This document shows positions 1 through 9,873 of a stretch of DNA of 64,000 bases, in pieces. The translations under genes and the position numbers were made by a program. A model generated the notes under the pieces. The model did not search any database and was not told where the DNA came from. It worked only from the letters and a program-made list of their open reading frames with translations. This stretch comes from Niebla homalea. Its lineage: Eukaryota; Ascomycota; Lecanoromycetes; Lecanorales; Ramalinaceae. The stretch spans positions 434,001 through 498,000 of the forward strand of contig JAHGAU010000010.1 in assembly GCA_019925105.1 (NCBI GenBank). The letters run 5' to 3'. Each line of letters opens with the position of its first letter. The stretch's first letter is position 1.

Positions 1-467
1 GATACTTTAAATATTTTAAATATATAAGGATATAAGCGTAAAAAAATTATATAAAATTTTAATAATAAATTTACTTTTATATAAAGTAATATTAAAATTA
101 AAAATGAAGCTATATAAAGTTATTATTAAAAAAACTATTAAATTATAAGGAATAATAACTTAAAACGAATATATAATAAAGAATTAAATTAAATATATAT
201 AAAAATTTATATATATAAATAAATAAATATATAAAATATATTCCTTATATTTATAAAAAAAGAAATTAAAATTAAATTACGATTTATATTTAATTATTAC
301 TTTATATATAAAGTATTATTTATATTTTATATAGAATTAATAAAAAGAGTATATAATTTATTAAGAATTTTATTATAGAAAACTTTCTTTAAAGCGGATA
401 TAAAATATAAATATTAAATAATAAAAATATACTTTAATAAACGATATTATCTTATTTTTAATATATT
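1..467 (+). mobile_element. RIP-degraded Ty3/gypsy fragment E1, left part
   Basis: AT-rich sequence that aligns base for base, apart from transitions, with 40330-40780 of the E2 copy. Together with 4159-4805 it covers the protease/RT part of a gypsy polyprotein; the element continues off the left edge. Every frame is closed by stops. It is cut at 467 by the LINE insertion, whose 12-bp target duplication (AAATATTAAATG) sits at 468-479 and 4147-4158. The assignment to gypsy comes from the E2/E3 copies, where RT, RNase H and integrase remnants can be read. Confidence 0.75.
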
Positions 468-1420
468 AAATATTAAATGCTCCGTTGACCGGAGCAAGGA
501 GAGATCGGTCAATAGAAACAGCCCTTGAAGGACTGGTCGACGGCGTATATACGGTACAAGGTTACGGGAAGAAGTATATTACGAGTTTTCTTTCTTTTAA
601 GATTATAGGTATTTTCAATAAAGCAAATTATTAAAGGTTACTATATAACTTAAGGAAAAAAAAGATATTACCCTTCTTAATTAAGTAAATAAAGAGTTTC
701 TTAAGTAACCGAATTACGTTAATTAACTTAAGATAAAAGATAAGCTTAATAAAGCCCATTATAATAAGGATTCCTTAAAGATTGCTTATTTTTCCTATAT
801 TATTTTTATTCTTTAACGGTTTATTAATCGAAGAGTTTATTAAATTAAAATAAAAGGTTTAAGTTAAAAACTCTATTAATAACGTTTATTTTTTAACCTA
901 TAATATTTTTATACGTATAAATTATTTAGAATGAAAATAAATTTATAAAGTTTATCTTTAATAAATAAAAATTTATAAGGCTTAATTTAAGCCGTATAAG
1001 TATAAATTTATTTATATAATTAAAAGTTTAAAGTTATACGATATAATAATTATAATAAACTTAAACAAAATTACGGTAAAGCCGGATATTAATATTAAAG
1101 TCCTTAATTTTTAAGTAAATAAAAAATTTAATTAAAAGGACTATACAAAAAAATTTAAAAGAAAATAACTTTATAGGAAAGGAACCTTATTTATTTTGCC
1201 GTATTAATATAAAAGGTTACGTTATAAAAGGCCCGGATTATTTATTAAGTTATAATAAAGTTAATTATAATATATACTATGGTTATTTAATATATATTTA
1301 AAAGTATTCCGGGATATAGGAAAAAGCTTATTTAAATATTATAGAAAATCTAAAACCGGTATTTAAAAGTAATTAACGGTACTTATAAAGTAACCTTTAT
1401 CCCGGTATTAAAGTTTAAGG

Positions 1421-1462
1421 TTTTTATACCGTTAATTAAGGTTTTTATACCGTTAATTAAGG
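1421..1462 (+). repeat. 21-bp tandem duplication inside the LINE
   Basis: The unit TTTTTATACCGTTAATTAAG+G occurs twice head to tail (1421-1441, 1442-1462). The matching place in the right-hand LINE copy (about 63315-63345) has a single, diverged unit, so the duplication arose in this copy. Confidence 0.8.
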
Positions 1463-1583
1463 TTTTATTAAATTAAATAATCGTTTAAATAAAATTAAAA
1501 AGATATATATATTTAATTATAATAATAGGAAACGGGTAGATCCGCCAGAATCTTAATAAGTTTTAAGTTAAAGGGAATAAACT

Positions 1584-1767
1584 TGTTATGCACCAGGTGG
1601 TGATAAGTAAATGCACTGTAAAAGTGGGTGGTAAGTGTATGAATAATAATCTATGTAAGTGCTATACAGGAGTAATATATAGGTACGCATGCCAAGCACC
1701 AGGCCTGCTATACCCCTTTAGGCTTTAATGCCCGTAAAGGTCTTGGTAATGGCCTTTATATATAATA
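1584..1767. repeat. Left LTR of TRIM-like element 1
   Basis: 184 bp, aligned end to end with 2791-2974. GC-rich core around 1685-1750 is less altered by RIP than the surrounding DNA. Confidence 0.88.
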
Positions 1768-2790
1768 AATATATTAAAAAAGATAAAAATACTACGTTTA
1801 CGTAACGACGGCGAGGTCGATAGCCTTATAAATAAAAGCGGCTCCGGGGTTAAAGAATAAGTATATCCAGCGCCGAGGAGGTTGGAGAAGTGGAAATAAT
1901 ACGTGGTAACGGCGTATTAAGAGGGTATAATAATAGTAAAGTCGAAAAACCGCGAGCCGGGCAGTTATTACGATCCACCCGGGAAATAATCGTGGATTTA
2001 AGTATTTTTTAAGACCTAAATCACTTAAATCCGTAATTTCCGGGGTTTAGCCGGTAGTATATTAATTTTATTACTCAGGGTATATAACTTACTTAAGCCG
2101 GTGGTATACGTAAGTCGACTTATAATAAAAGCGGATTTTATCGGTTATAGTTTATTCCCATAATGTGACTTTATAAGTGGTATACGTTACTTAATCCGGT
2201 AAATTTACCGTAGGTATATACTTAAAGCCTGCTTTTACTATAATAAAAAATAAAAGTAATAAAAGAGATTTATTATATAGCTAAATAGAAATAAAGGTAA
2301 AAAACCTTTATAACTTAATTATCATATTTATAATTCTTAAGATAATAATGGTTAAAGGCTCTTTTTAAGGTAAAAGTAATAATAATAATAATAGAATAAA
2401 TTTGCGGTAAAGGTCTTTAAGTATTATAGTGGGAAGGACCCTTAATAATAATATTTTAAAGGAGGGTAAGGGCTTAATAAGAGATTTAAGAGGTATAAAT
2501 CTTATATAGAGGTCGTAGACCGTAAGGTAAGGTTTTGGTAAGAAAGGTGGGGTTTAAGGTAATAAAAGAATCGATTTAAAAGCTAAGGAATATAATAGTA
2601 ACGAGGATGAAGCTCGTAATGATAATATTGTCGGTTTTACAGGTATCTTATTAAAAGGATCCGCGGTAATAAGGGATTAAGAAGTGAGCGACTCGTACTT
2701 ACTTTATTTATAGAAGAACAGGATATATAAAGGTAATCGTAAGCTCTATATTAATTATTAAGTAGAAGAACTCGTATTATTATTACCATT

Positions 2791-2974
2791 TATTATGCAC
2801 TAGGTAATAATAAGTAAATACACTATAAAAGTGGGTGGTAAGTATATAAATAATAATCTATATAAGTGCTGTGCAGGAGTAATATATAGGTGCGCATGCC
2901 AAGCACCAGGCCTGCTATACCCCTTTAGGCCTTAGTGCCCGTAAAGGTCTTGGCAATGGCCTTTGCACATAATA
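2791..2974. repeat. Right LTR of TRIM-like element 1
   Basis: 184 bp partner of 1584-1767; differences are mostly C/T and G/A transitions. Related solo copies lie at 15289-15497 and, inverted and partial, at about 15663-15762. Confidence 0.88.
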
Positions 2975-4122
2975 AAACTAAAGATATTTATCCCCTTTTT
3001 TATTAAGATAAAGTAAAAATAAATTAAGAAAAAAATTAACCTTACCGGCGTCCCGGAGGTTAATCTAAGTATATATAAATTCTTATTAAATATAAGAAAA
3101 ACCGAGATTAAAAGGATTTAAAGAATAAAGGCTATAATAATTATTTTATAAGTTACAATAAAGTAAATTAAACGTTAACGGAAGTATAAAGACTTTATAC
3201 CTTAAGGTTATTATTACTTAATTTTTAACGATAAAAAGATTGTTAATAAATATCTCCGTTATTATAATATTATAAAGAAAAATAATAACGTATTAATAAT
3301 TTAACTCCGGATAAATAAAAATAATTTAACTTACTTCCTATTTATTAAATATATCGGAGGTCGGATAAACGTTAAATATAAATATAAATAAAAAAAGTAA
3401 AACGCTACATATATCCTTATTTTTAATCCTTTATTTACGGAAATTAAATTAAAACTTATCGTAAAAATTAATACTTATAATTATTATTAAATATTATTTA
3501 TAAAATAGAATATTTAAATAGTTATTAAATTTATAATATTTATTAAATTATTATTATAGTTTAACCTTATTATTAAGATAAATAAAATTACTAAAAACCT
3601 TATAAAGAAAATTTATTATCGATTAAAGAAGAAAAGAAAAAACGGAAACCGGTTATATTAATTATATAAATCGGAAAGTATTTTTTATAACCGTAAAGAT
3701 ATAATAGTAAACGCTTATTAAAAGTCTTTAAAGGAGTTAATAATAATAATAATATAAAAGGGATATATATTAAGTATATAAATATTAATAAGGATATTTA
3801 AAGGTATTACGTAAGGTTAAGGTAATATAAATATATAAAGGAACGGAAGAATAACGAGCTTAAAAGTAGCCTTTATAAGGATATAATCGTAATATTATAG
3901 ATTTTCTTAGGGAGTTAAAATACAAAAAATATATAAATAAATTACTACTTTTTAAAAGGCCGTTAATATTTTTTATTTTAAAGGATAAAGGGTAAAGGCC
4001 TAATAAACGCCGGTTTTTACCTTAACATTATAAGTATCAGGTTTTTATGGTTATTAATAAGGTTAAAAGGCCGCGTATTAAGGAATGCCGGAATTAGCTT
4101 AGCTAGATCCGTAATATAAATT

Positions 4123-4148
4123 AATCAATCAATCAATCAATCAATCAA
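4123..4148 (+). repeat. (AATC)n LINE tail
   Basis: Six to seven copies of AATC form the 3' end of the LINE, directly followed by and overlapping the 12-bp target duplication at 4147-4158. Simple-repeat 3' tails are known in several non-LTR families. Confidence 0.85.
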
Positions 4149-4158
4149 ATATTAAATG

Positions 4159-4805
4159 ATTATAGCTTATAAGGATACCTTAAAGAATACGTACGTTTTC
4201 ATTTATCTTGATTAAACTTATAAATATCGTATTAAAAGTTATCTTTAAATTAAACTTAAAGTTATTTTTCCTTATTTTTAACAAGAAATATAATTTTATT
4301 AACTTAATTTTCTACCTTAACGATATCTTTAAAATGTATAGAATATAAAAAAAAGTAATTCATTTTCTTAAGAGATCAATTTTTCCCGTAAATTCTATAA
4401 TTAAAATTAAAATTATTATTTAATAAGTTAAAAATTAATATAATAAAATTAAAGTACTAAAAAAAAACTAAAAAATAAAAGGATATATATAAATTAAACT
4501 TAAAAAGTATAAAAAGATACTTCATTAACCTGTACCGTAAAACGTAAGGAACGTTAAAGGTTTCTTAAGTACCGTTAATATAATAAGGAAATAGATTAAA
4601 AACTTTATAAAAATAACTTACCCGCTTATCCATTTAATCGGAAATATAAAATAAAGATAAAAAAAGTCGGAACATATATTATTTTAATTTATATAAAATA
4701 TAATAACGGAGGCTAAAGCTTTATTTAGATAAAACCTAAAGATGCCGGTTTATATATATATTAATGGCTTAAAGTACGGAGTTAGATATTATATTACTTA
4801 AACCC
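4159..4805 (+). mobile_element. Ty3/gypsy fragment E1, right part
   Basis: Continues the gypsy copy after the LINE insertion. It aligns with 40790-40833 joined to 48214-48800 of E2, that is, across the place where gypsy D is inserted in E2. It carries remnants of the RT YLDDI region (reads YLNDIF near 4315-4335) and the start of RNase H. Homology to E2 fades at about 4803, where base composition changes sharply to that of the gene island, so the element is truncated there in its RNase H domain. Confidence 0.75.
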
Positions 4806-4962
4806 GTAAAGGCTAACAGACAGGCTCATCTTCATAGTCAAAATTTATTTAAGTTTAGAACCACACCCACCTAAGCCCCCGAAACGTCTACCAATTATTT
4901 CTGTACTTCTGCCCGCGCTCCAACGCCTCCCTCGCCGCATATCTCACATCCATCTCCACTGT

Positions 4963-6206
4963 TTACGTGATGCCCTTCTTGCTCCCCTCTTCCGCCTCAG
5001 GATCCCTATACCCGTACTGCCTCTCCACATCTGCCGTCCCCCACATTCCCTCTCCTCTTGCCCCACGGACTGGACTCGGCGTTTCCCTAATAAATCCATC
5101 CCTTGAATCCGAATGCATCACATATGCATTCTTCCCATAATTCTTCTTCCCACTCCTGCTTCCACCTTTCGCCCTTTTGCCACGGTAATGTTCTGCTCCT
5201 GGCCGTCCAAAGATTATCAGATACATGGGCCGCAAAGTTGGCACGCACGCCGCGACAATGACCACGTTGATCTCCACGCTGTTCCAGATGAAGAGGGGAA
5301 CAGTGTTCCAGGTGAAGTCGGAGCGGGCAGACTCGGAGGGGAGCTTGGAGGTCTTGATGACGCCGCAGATGGCGGCAAAGATGCCGACAGAGAGGATCAG
5401 GGAGAGTTGGAGCTTTTTGGAGAGGGACATTTGGAGGGACCAGATGACGGAGACGGGAATAGCGGCAAGAGCGATGTCGAGGAAGGCGGAGTAGCCTGCG
5501 ATGAAGGTGGTCAATAAGATTGGTTCGGTCATTGAATAGGCAGGTTTTTCAAGAAAAAGGCGCGGAAAGGAGTTCAGGATGAGGGGGGAAAGGACAAACT
5601 GGAGCAAATGATAGTCCACACAGTCAAAACTTGAGGATCCCAACAATTACCCGCCTCTGTAAAGTTCCAGAGCTTGGTCACGGGTTGACACTGCGCGAAA
5701 ACGAAGATGAATGCGAGGGAGAAGAAGATAAATTGGCTGGTCATGAAGGAGTAGAGCAGCCAGCGCAGCCAAGCCTTGGGCACGCCAATTCGATAGATGA
5801 GAAAGCCAACGGAGAGCTTGCCGAAAGTCAGGCCTAAGACGCAGAAGGTTTGAGAAATCCAGTTGAGCTTGAGCGCGTTTTCCTGTTGGGGCAATGAGAG
5901 GTAGAAGACATGTCGGGTGCCGCCGACATTTGCGTAGACTGTCCACATTATGGTGAAAGTCAAAGAACATATCTGTGAACCCATCGTAAATCATGCTGCA
6001 CAAGAACATTTGGTTGAAGACACTGATTGGCGCACCATTGTGAGTATGATCATCCAATCATCCCACCACATATTCCTTGTGATGAGCGTTCGGCAATAGA
6101 GTCGCAAAGAGACAAAGCATAGAGCAATGATTGCGAGCGCCCAGGAGACTCCCTTGAGGATGTTGCCCCGGTCAACGTCCCCATCAGGCGGAGGAGTGTG
6201 ATCCAT
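4963..6206 (-). CDS. Rhodopsin-like seven-helix integral membrane protein (fungal family), probably a damaged allele
   Basis: Belongs to the large fungal family annotated as rhodopsin-domain or integral membrane proteins; members are often near secondary-metabolism genes but have no established function. Exon 1 is 6206-6036 (ATG in strong ACCATGG context, 57 residues, with hydrophobic helix 20-36 and the family's DDW motif at 49-51). Intron 6035-5973 (63 nt, GTGCGC...CAG) joins in phase to exon 2, 5972 to about 5622, which carries GGTRH, several membrane helices, CQPVTKLW and the conserved CWDP. The last exon holds YSAFLD, two or three more helices, RPMYLIIFGR and a hydrophilic tail ending at TAA 4963-4965. 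Between CWDPQVLT (about 5622) and YSAFLD (5495) the frame must shift, yet I find no GT-AG intron that keeps both motifs: the only phase-compatible choice (5650-5496, GTAATT...CAG, 155 nt) deletes CWDP. The frame also stays open past the TAA for 24 more codons to TAG at 4890-4888. I read this as a likely pseudogene or a non-canonical intron. Confidence 0.7.
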
Positions 6207-6357
6207 GGTATGGTGCAAAGCGATCAATATTTCATCGAATCAAAGTAGTGTCGGACACGCATGAGATTTTTAGTGCTCTAGATACTGGCGGAAAGATGCG
6301 AGGTCGACGAAACGTCTTTCTACGATTTATCGTTCGCGCCGCGAGGACCTGGCATCA

Positions 6358-6363
6358 TATATA
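6358..6363 (-). promoter_or_regulatory. TATA-like box for the rhodopsin-like gene
   Basis: On the minus strand CCCCTATATATGAT lies about 150 bp before the proposed ATG at 6206. Spacing is plausible for a fungal core promoter; no transcript evidence is available. Confidence 0.35.
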
Positions 6364-6463
6364 GGGGCTTACGCACAGGTTACTCCGCGGTGGACAACAA
6401 GCGGTGTATTAGCTTTGCCGCATATCTGCCGCATGCAAGGCAAGAGAGGCATTGTGCACTGGC

Positions 6464-6622
6464 CTCGCCAGGAGCAAAATAATTTGCAACGTGGGAGAAC
6501 CGAGTACTTTGTAACAGAAGTGTTCTGATGTATATTCTTATCGGATGAGAGGAGGTAGTGATTTGGAAGAGATCTGAATTCGGCGGCGTGTTCACGTTGC
6601 AATTTAGTTTGCTCCTGGCGAG
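6464..6622. mobile_element. MITE family A, copy 1 (159 bp)
   Basis: Inverted ends of about 30 bp (CTCGCCAGGAGCAAAAT...TTGCAACGTG against its reverse complement, two mismatches) flanked by a perfect 5-bp direct repeat CTGGC (6459-6463, 6623-6627). It is non-coding. It lies about 260 bp upstream of the rhodopsin-like start codon, in that gene's promoter. A second copy with its own 5-bp duplication is at 11790-12004. No sign of RIP, as expected for a repeat far below the length RIP needs. Confidence 0.85.
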
Positions 6623-6897
6623 CTGGCCTCCATTCAGGTCGTCATTGGTAGTGGTTGAATGTGAAGGTGGTGAGTACACAGAGTACTTACATGTGACATC
6701 GAGGCGTGGCTATGCGTTGTTAGTTCTAGTACGGAGTACGTCTTTGTTCTGTAGGCCATCGGCGACGGTGTAGCATAATCGTGCAGACCAAGCAGTCCGC
6801 TGTGCATGCAGCAACTTGCTCCATGTGATCGTTTGCGGAGGTTGGCTTTTGCCATCCGGAGTCCTCGCGTCTTCGCCATAGGCAAAAGCCGACGCTA

Positions 6898-7209
6898 GGC
6901 GTGTTCATTTTCGATGTCGTTTCCTTGGCGATTTCGACTCCACCCTTACCTTAAATCCTTCTACGGAATATGCGATTACTCCGTGGAAAAGAACTTTTAG
7001 AGAAATCTGAAAACGTAAAAGTGATTAACGGATGTTGTTCTTTAACCTTCACATATAAAATATTGGATAAAAATCAGAAATCAGAAAGGTCGATTTTAAG
7101 GGTGAGTTTTAAGCCTTAGTGCCTTAAAAAATCTAGTACAAACAGTAAGCTCGGAAGGGTCAGGGTGGAGTCAAAACCGCCAAGGAAACGACATCGAAAA
7201 TGAACACGC
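6898..7209. mobile_element. MITE family B (312 bp), long TIRs, TA target
   Basis: Two arms of about 50 bp are inverted repeats: 6898-6949 (GGCGTGTTCATTTTCGATGT and on through TTTCCTTGGCG...GACTCCACCCT) and the reverse complement at about 7160-7209, with a few mismatches and one length difference at the tip. The dinucleotide TA flanks both sides (6896-6897, 7210-7211), the target of Tc1/mariner-pogo elements. The centre (about 200 bp) is non-coding and AT-rich. Only one copy is seen in the window. The superfamily call rests on the TA duplication alone. Confidence 0.8.
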
Positions 7210-7938
7210 TAAATGGCCCAAGCCCGGATAACCGCCGCCACGGTTACGGCAATCCTTGCCGACTACTGTTGTACTTCTGTGTGCTCTGCGGAATAGGTGA
7301 GGACTCCAGGTACGAGATTAGGCCAAGCTGGCTGTTTTGAAAGTAGCCATGCCACATGATTTGCAACATTGAAAATTGTTTCCCACCACTAAAATTTGGA
7401 CGTCTCGGAAATTATTTAGCATTTACAAAATATTGATATACCTTATAAGTCACTCGAAAACATAAGCTGTGTATTATATTACGTATATATTAACATCTGA
7501 TCCAGCACTTCAGCGGTTTTCAGATCGTCATTTCATGGATGTTACAAGCTAAGAAGTAGTTGTGCGGAGATAAATCGTAGTGCCAAGAAATTCCAGAGAG
7601 TTTCGGTCATATGCGATGCCATGATGAAGTGCTGTGAGTCATGGAGGACGACAAATTTGCGACTCAAATCAGTACCTAGTCACGAAATGGAAGACAACAC
7701 TTCCAAGACGGTACTCTGGCTGAGCCGCATATGCACAAAGATGGTGGTAGACGTAAGCACCGGGCTCCACACCCTCATCCTTATCAATGACGAACGGAGC
7801 TGGGAAATCATTGGGTACCCCGCTAGATCGTACCAAGAAATGGCGGTCAGTGGAGTCTGATAGGACACGTCTTGGGTCTGTATGATCTTGTTCTCCACTT
7901 CCTACATCTTCAGGAGATTGATTTTGCCCATAAATCGC

Positions 7939-7945
7939 TATATAT
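7939..7945 (+). promoter_or_regulatory. TATA-like box for the O-methyltransferase
   Basis: CTATATATC sits about 95 bp before the ATG at 8040, a normal spacing for fungal promoters. Only the sequence match supports it. Confidence 0.4.
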
Positions 7946-8039
7946 CAAAGTTTATTGTTTACCTCGCTCAAATCGCAGCAAACCTTTCGCATCTACGCAG
8001 CTCACACGCGCCTGTACCTGTTGCTTTACGATTTCAAGG

Positions 8040-9324
8040 ATGGGTACAATAGGGGAGCCCAATATCTCATCACTCCTTGCCCAAATCCATTCTCTGGGCG
8101 GGAGTGCATCTTCAGGGAATGCGCTAGATCCAACCAAGAAGAAGCAGCTTCGACTTGCTGCGTTGAAGCTACATAGGGCGCTAGAAGACCCTGGGGATAT
8201 TGTGGAGAGGGTTTGCTTTCAGGTGAGCTATGGCTGCCTGATTTGCTATGGGGGGTGGCGTAGTGAGTTGGAATTCGTACTGAAAGTGTCCCCTGCGGTA
8301 GTACCTCGAGACAGCCTCCATAAGGATTGCGGTTGACCTCAATCTCTTCAACATACTGGTCAAAAGCGACAAGCCTCTCACTTGCGATGCATTGGCCAAG
8401 CTTACCAAGGCCGATCCGGTCCTCCTGGGACGTATTCTCCGTTCTCTTGAATCCACCGGTGCGATTGGTGTGGTCGGTGATATCGGGAGCGAGGCATACG
8501 TGCCAACCAGTACGACCAGGACCTTTATCATTCCACCATTGGCTGCCGGCCTTGAGTTCTGCTTTGATTGTCTGAGTCCGAATTGGCACCAACTCCCGTC
8601 ACACCTGGCTAAGAACAAGTACCAAAATCCTACGGACGCGATGAACGCGGCCATTCAAGGTGCTTGGAACACAGAGGATCACTTCATCCAGTTCTTGTCG
8701 ACCAAACCCGCCTTCCAACGGTCGTTCCAGATGTACATGAGCGGCTTTGACGAAGGAAGAGGCTCTTGGATGCAGTTTTATCCTGTGGAGAAGGAGTTGG
8801 GTACTGGAGCCAAGCAAGACAAGGATAGTGTCATGTTCGTCGATGTCGGTGGGGGACTGGGACATGAAGCTGCTGCAATCAAGAAAGAATTTCCCTATCT
8901 TCCTGGGCGCTTTGTGGTTCAAGAGCTCCCCCATGTAACTTCCGAGATCAAGTTCGACGGCATAGAAGCCATGGCCCACGACTTCTTCACATCGCAGCCT
9001 TTGCAGGGTGCTCGTGCCTATTATCTTCGCTATATCTTGCACGATTGGAACGACGAGCGTTGTTACCAGATCCTCACGCACTTGCGAGAGGCAATGGACC
9101 CTGCTTACAGTAAGATCCTCATCAATCAATGGGTCGTCCCCACGCAGCACGCCACTCCTTTGATGGTTCACCAAGATCTCAACATGATGGCAACATTTGC
9201 GGCGATGGAGCGCACCGAGCAAGAGACGCGAGATTTACTCGATAAAGCCGGGCTCAAGATCTCGAAGATCTACTATCCTCCAGACGAGGCCAGCGAGTGC
9301 ATTGTTGAGGCAGTAGCCAAGTGA
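8040..9324 (+). CDS. SAM-dependent O-methyltransferase (fungal secondary-metabolism type)
   Basis: Two exons: 8040-8222 and 8302-9324, with intron 8223-8301 (79 nt, CAG|GTGAGC...GGTAG), giving 401 residues, the usual length for this family. The ATG at 8040 has A at -3. The N-terminal part is a helical dimerisation/winged-helix region (ETASIRIAVDLNLFN, then LAKLTKADPVLLGRILRSL about 92-110). SAM site: motif I DVGGGLG at 242-248, the ribose-binding acidic residue in VVQELPHV (Glu269), and AHDFF around 287-290. The catalytic His is in LHDWNDE (His308). The position usually held by Asp/Glu before the VLP motif is Gln here (INQWVVP, about 337). It should transfer a methyl group to a hydroxyl of a small metabolite in the cytosol; the substrate is unknown. 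An alternative acceptor at 8310 would remove three residues. The P450 follows 549 bp downstream. Confidence 0.9.
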
Positions 9325-9873
9325 GCTGCGGTAGTGGAAGTTGCCGAAGCATGGCTGTCTCATGTTGTACGCGTGGCTGCAGAAAGGCGTTTGTGGTCAA
9401 TCACCTGGTCCTGATATCATAGAACCTTTTTTCACTTTAGCAGGCAAAATCATCGGCGATCAGTTGTTGCCAGAGGATGCAACATTGCAACCACCAGCGG
9501 AGAATTTGTGTCATCCTTCCTCGCACATGCAAGGCTTACGTGCCCATCACCGCGATACGGGAATCAATTGGCCGCTGTCGGGTCATCTGCGCGTGATTGC
9601 TCCCCATGATCAATTGCGCGATAGGCAACTGGCTGGCACAGCAGACAGGGGACTCCTGCAAGGTTTGCTGGGACCCCATTGGTCTGGTCACTCGCTCTAA
9701 CTGCCTACAGTAGTGCCGATGACCCAATTCAGTATTCACACTCGTATCCTTGCAAGGTATCTCATTTTCTGCGTCTAATCTCCGTAATGCCTTGCATGGC
9801 TTTTATGTGTCTGGATATCCTTGCTCTTTCGTCTGGCTTGCGTAGACCCGTGACGAGGGTTGGATTCTTTACC
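9325..9873 (+). other. Intergenic region, methyltransferase 3' end to P450 promoter
   Basis: 549 bp of balanced composition. The frame at 9341-9700 is open but resembles no protein and has no splice or motif support; I regard it as chance. No clear TATA box or terminator is seen. Confidence 0.55.

Larger units (their letters stand above)
1584..2974. mobile_element. TRIM-like LTR element 1 (1,391 bp) with 5-bp TSD
   Basis: Two direct repeats of exactly 184 bp (1584-1767, 2791-2974) enclose about 1.02 kb with no coding remnant I recognise. The LTRs begin TGTTATG (right copy TATTATG) and end CATAATA, probably a RIP-altered CATAACA, giving the usual TG...CA ends with an inverted repeat. The target duplication AAACT is perfect (1579-1583, 2975-2979). 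The empty site is visible in the right-hand LINE at about 63450-63465, which runs straight through. Size and lack of gag/pol fit a terminal-repeat retrotransposon in miniature. Orientation is undetermined because no clear polypurine tract is seen. Confidence 0.88.
480..4146 (+). mobile_element. 5'-truncated non-LTR retrotransposon (LINE), RIP-degraded
   Basis: Begins abruptly inside the reverse transcriptase of ORF2: about 500-570 still reads RS-ETALEGLVDGVYTVQGYGKKY-like residues, the region just before RT catalytic domain A, followed by SFLSFKIIGIFNKANY and LLYNLRKKR. It ends in an (AATC)n tail at 4123-4148 and is flanked by a 12-bp target-site duplication (468-479, 4147-4158). 5' truncation, a simple-repeat tail and a target duplication of this length are what target-primed reverse transcription leaves. 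It is the same family as 58826-64000: 500-1578 matches about 62420-63452, and 2980-3660 matches 63463-64000. A TRIM-like LTR element (1584-2974) is inserted in it. Tad1/I-like clade is an inference from the RT text. No intact frame remains. Confidence 0.85.
6628..8039. other. Divergent intergenic region
   Basis: Part of the 1.83-kb interval between the rhodopsin-like gene (minus) and the methyltransferase (plus). It holds MITE B (6898-7209), a more AT-rich stretch at about 7400-7500, and a TATA-like box at 7939. Short open frames here (for example 7621-7860) show no recognisable protein. No other feature is seen. Confidence 0.6.

Noticed and set aside
7621..7860. 79-codon open frame upstream of the methyltransferase
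   Set aside because: No recognisable domain, no splice partner, and an overlapping minus-strand frame of similar length; it lies where the promoter is expected.
9341..9700. 119-codon open frame between methyltransferase and P450
   Set aside because: Composition and sequence resemble no protein, and it overlaps the region needed for the P450 promoter.
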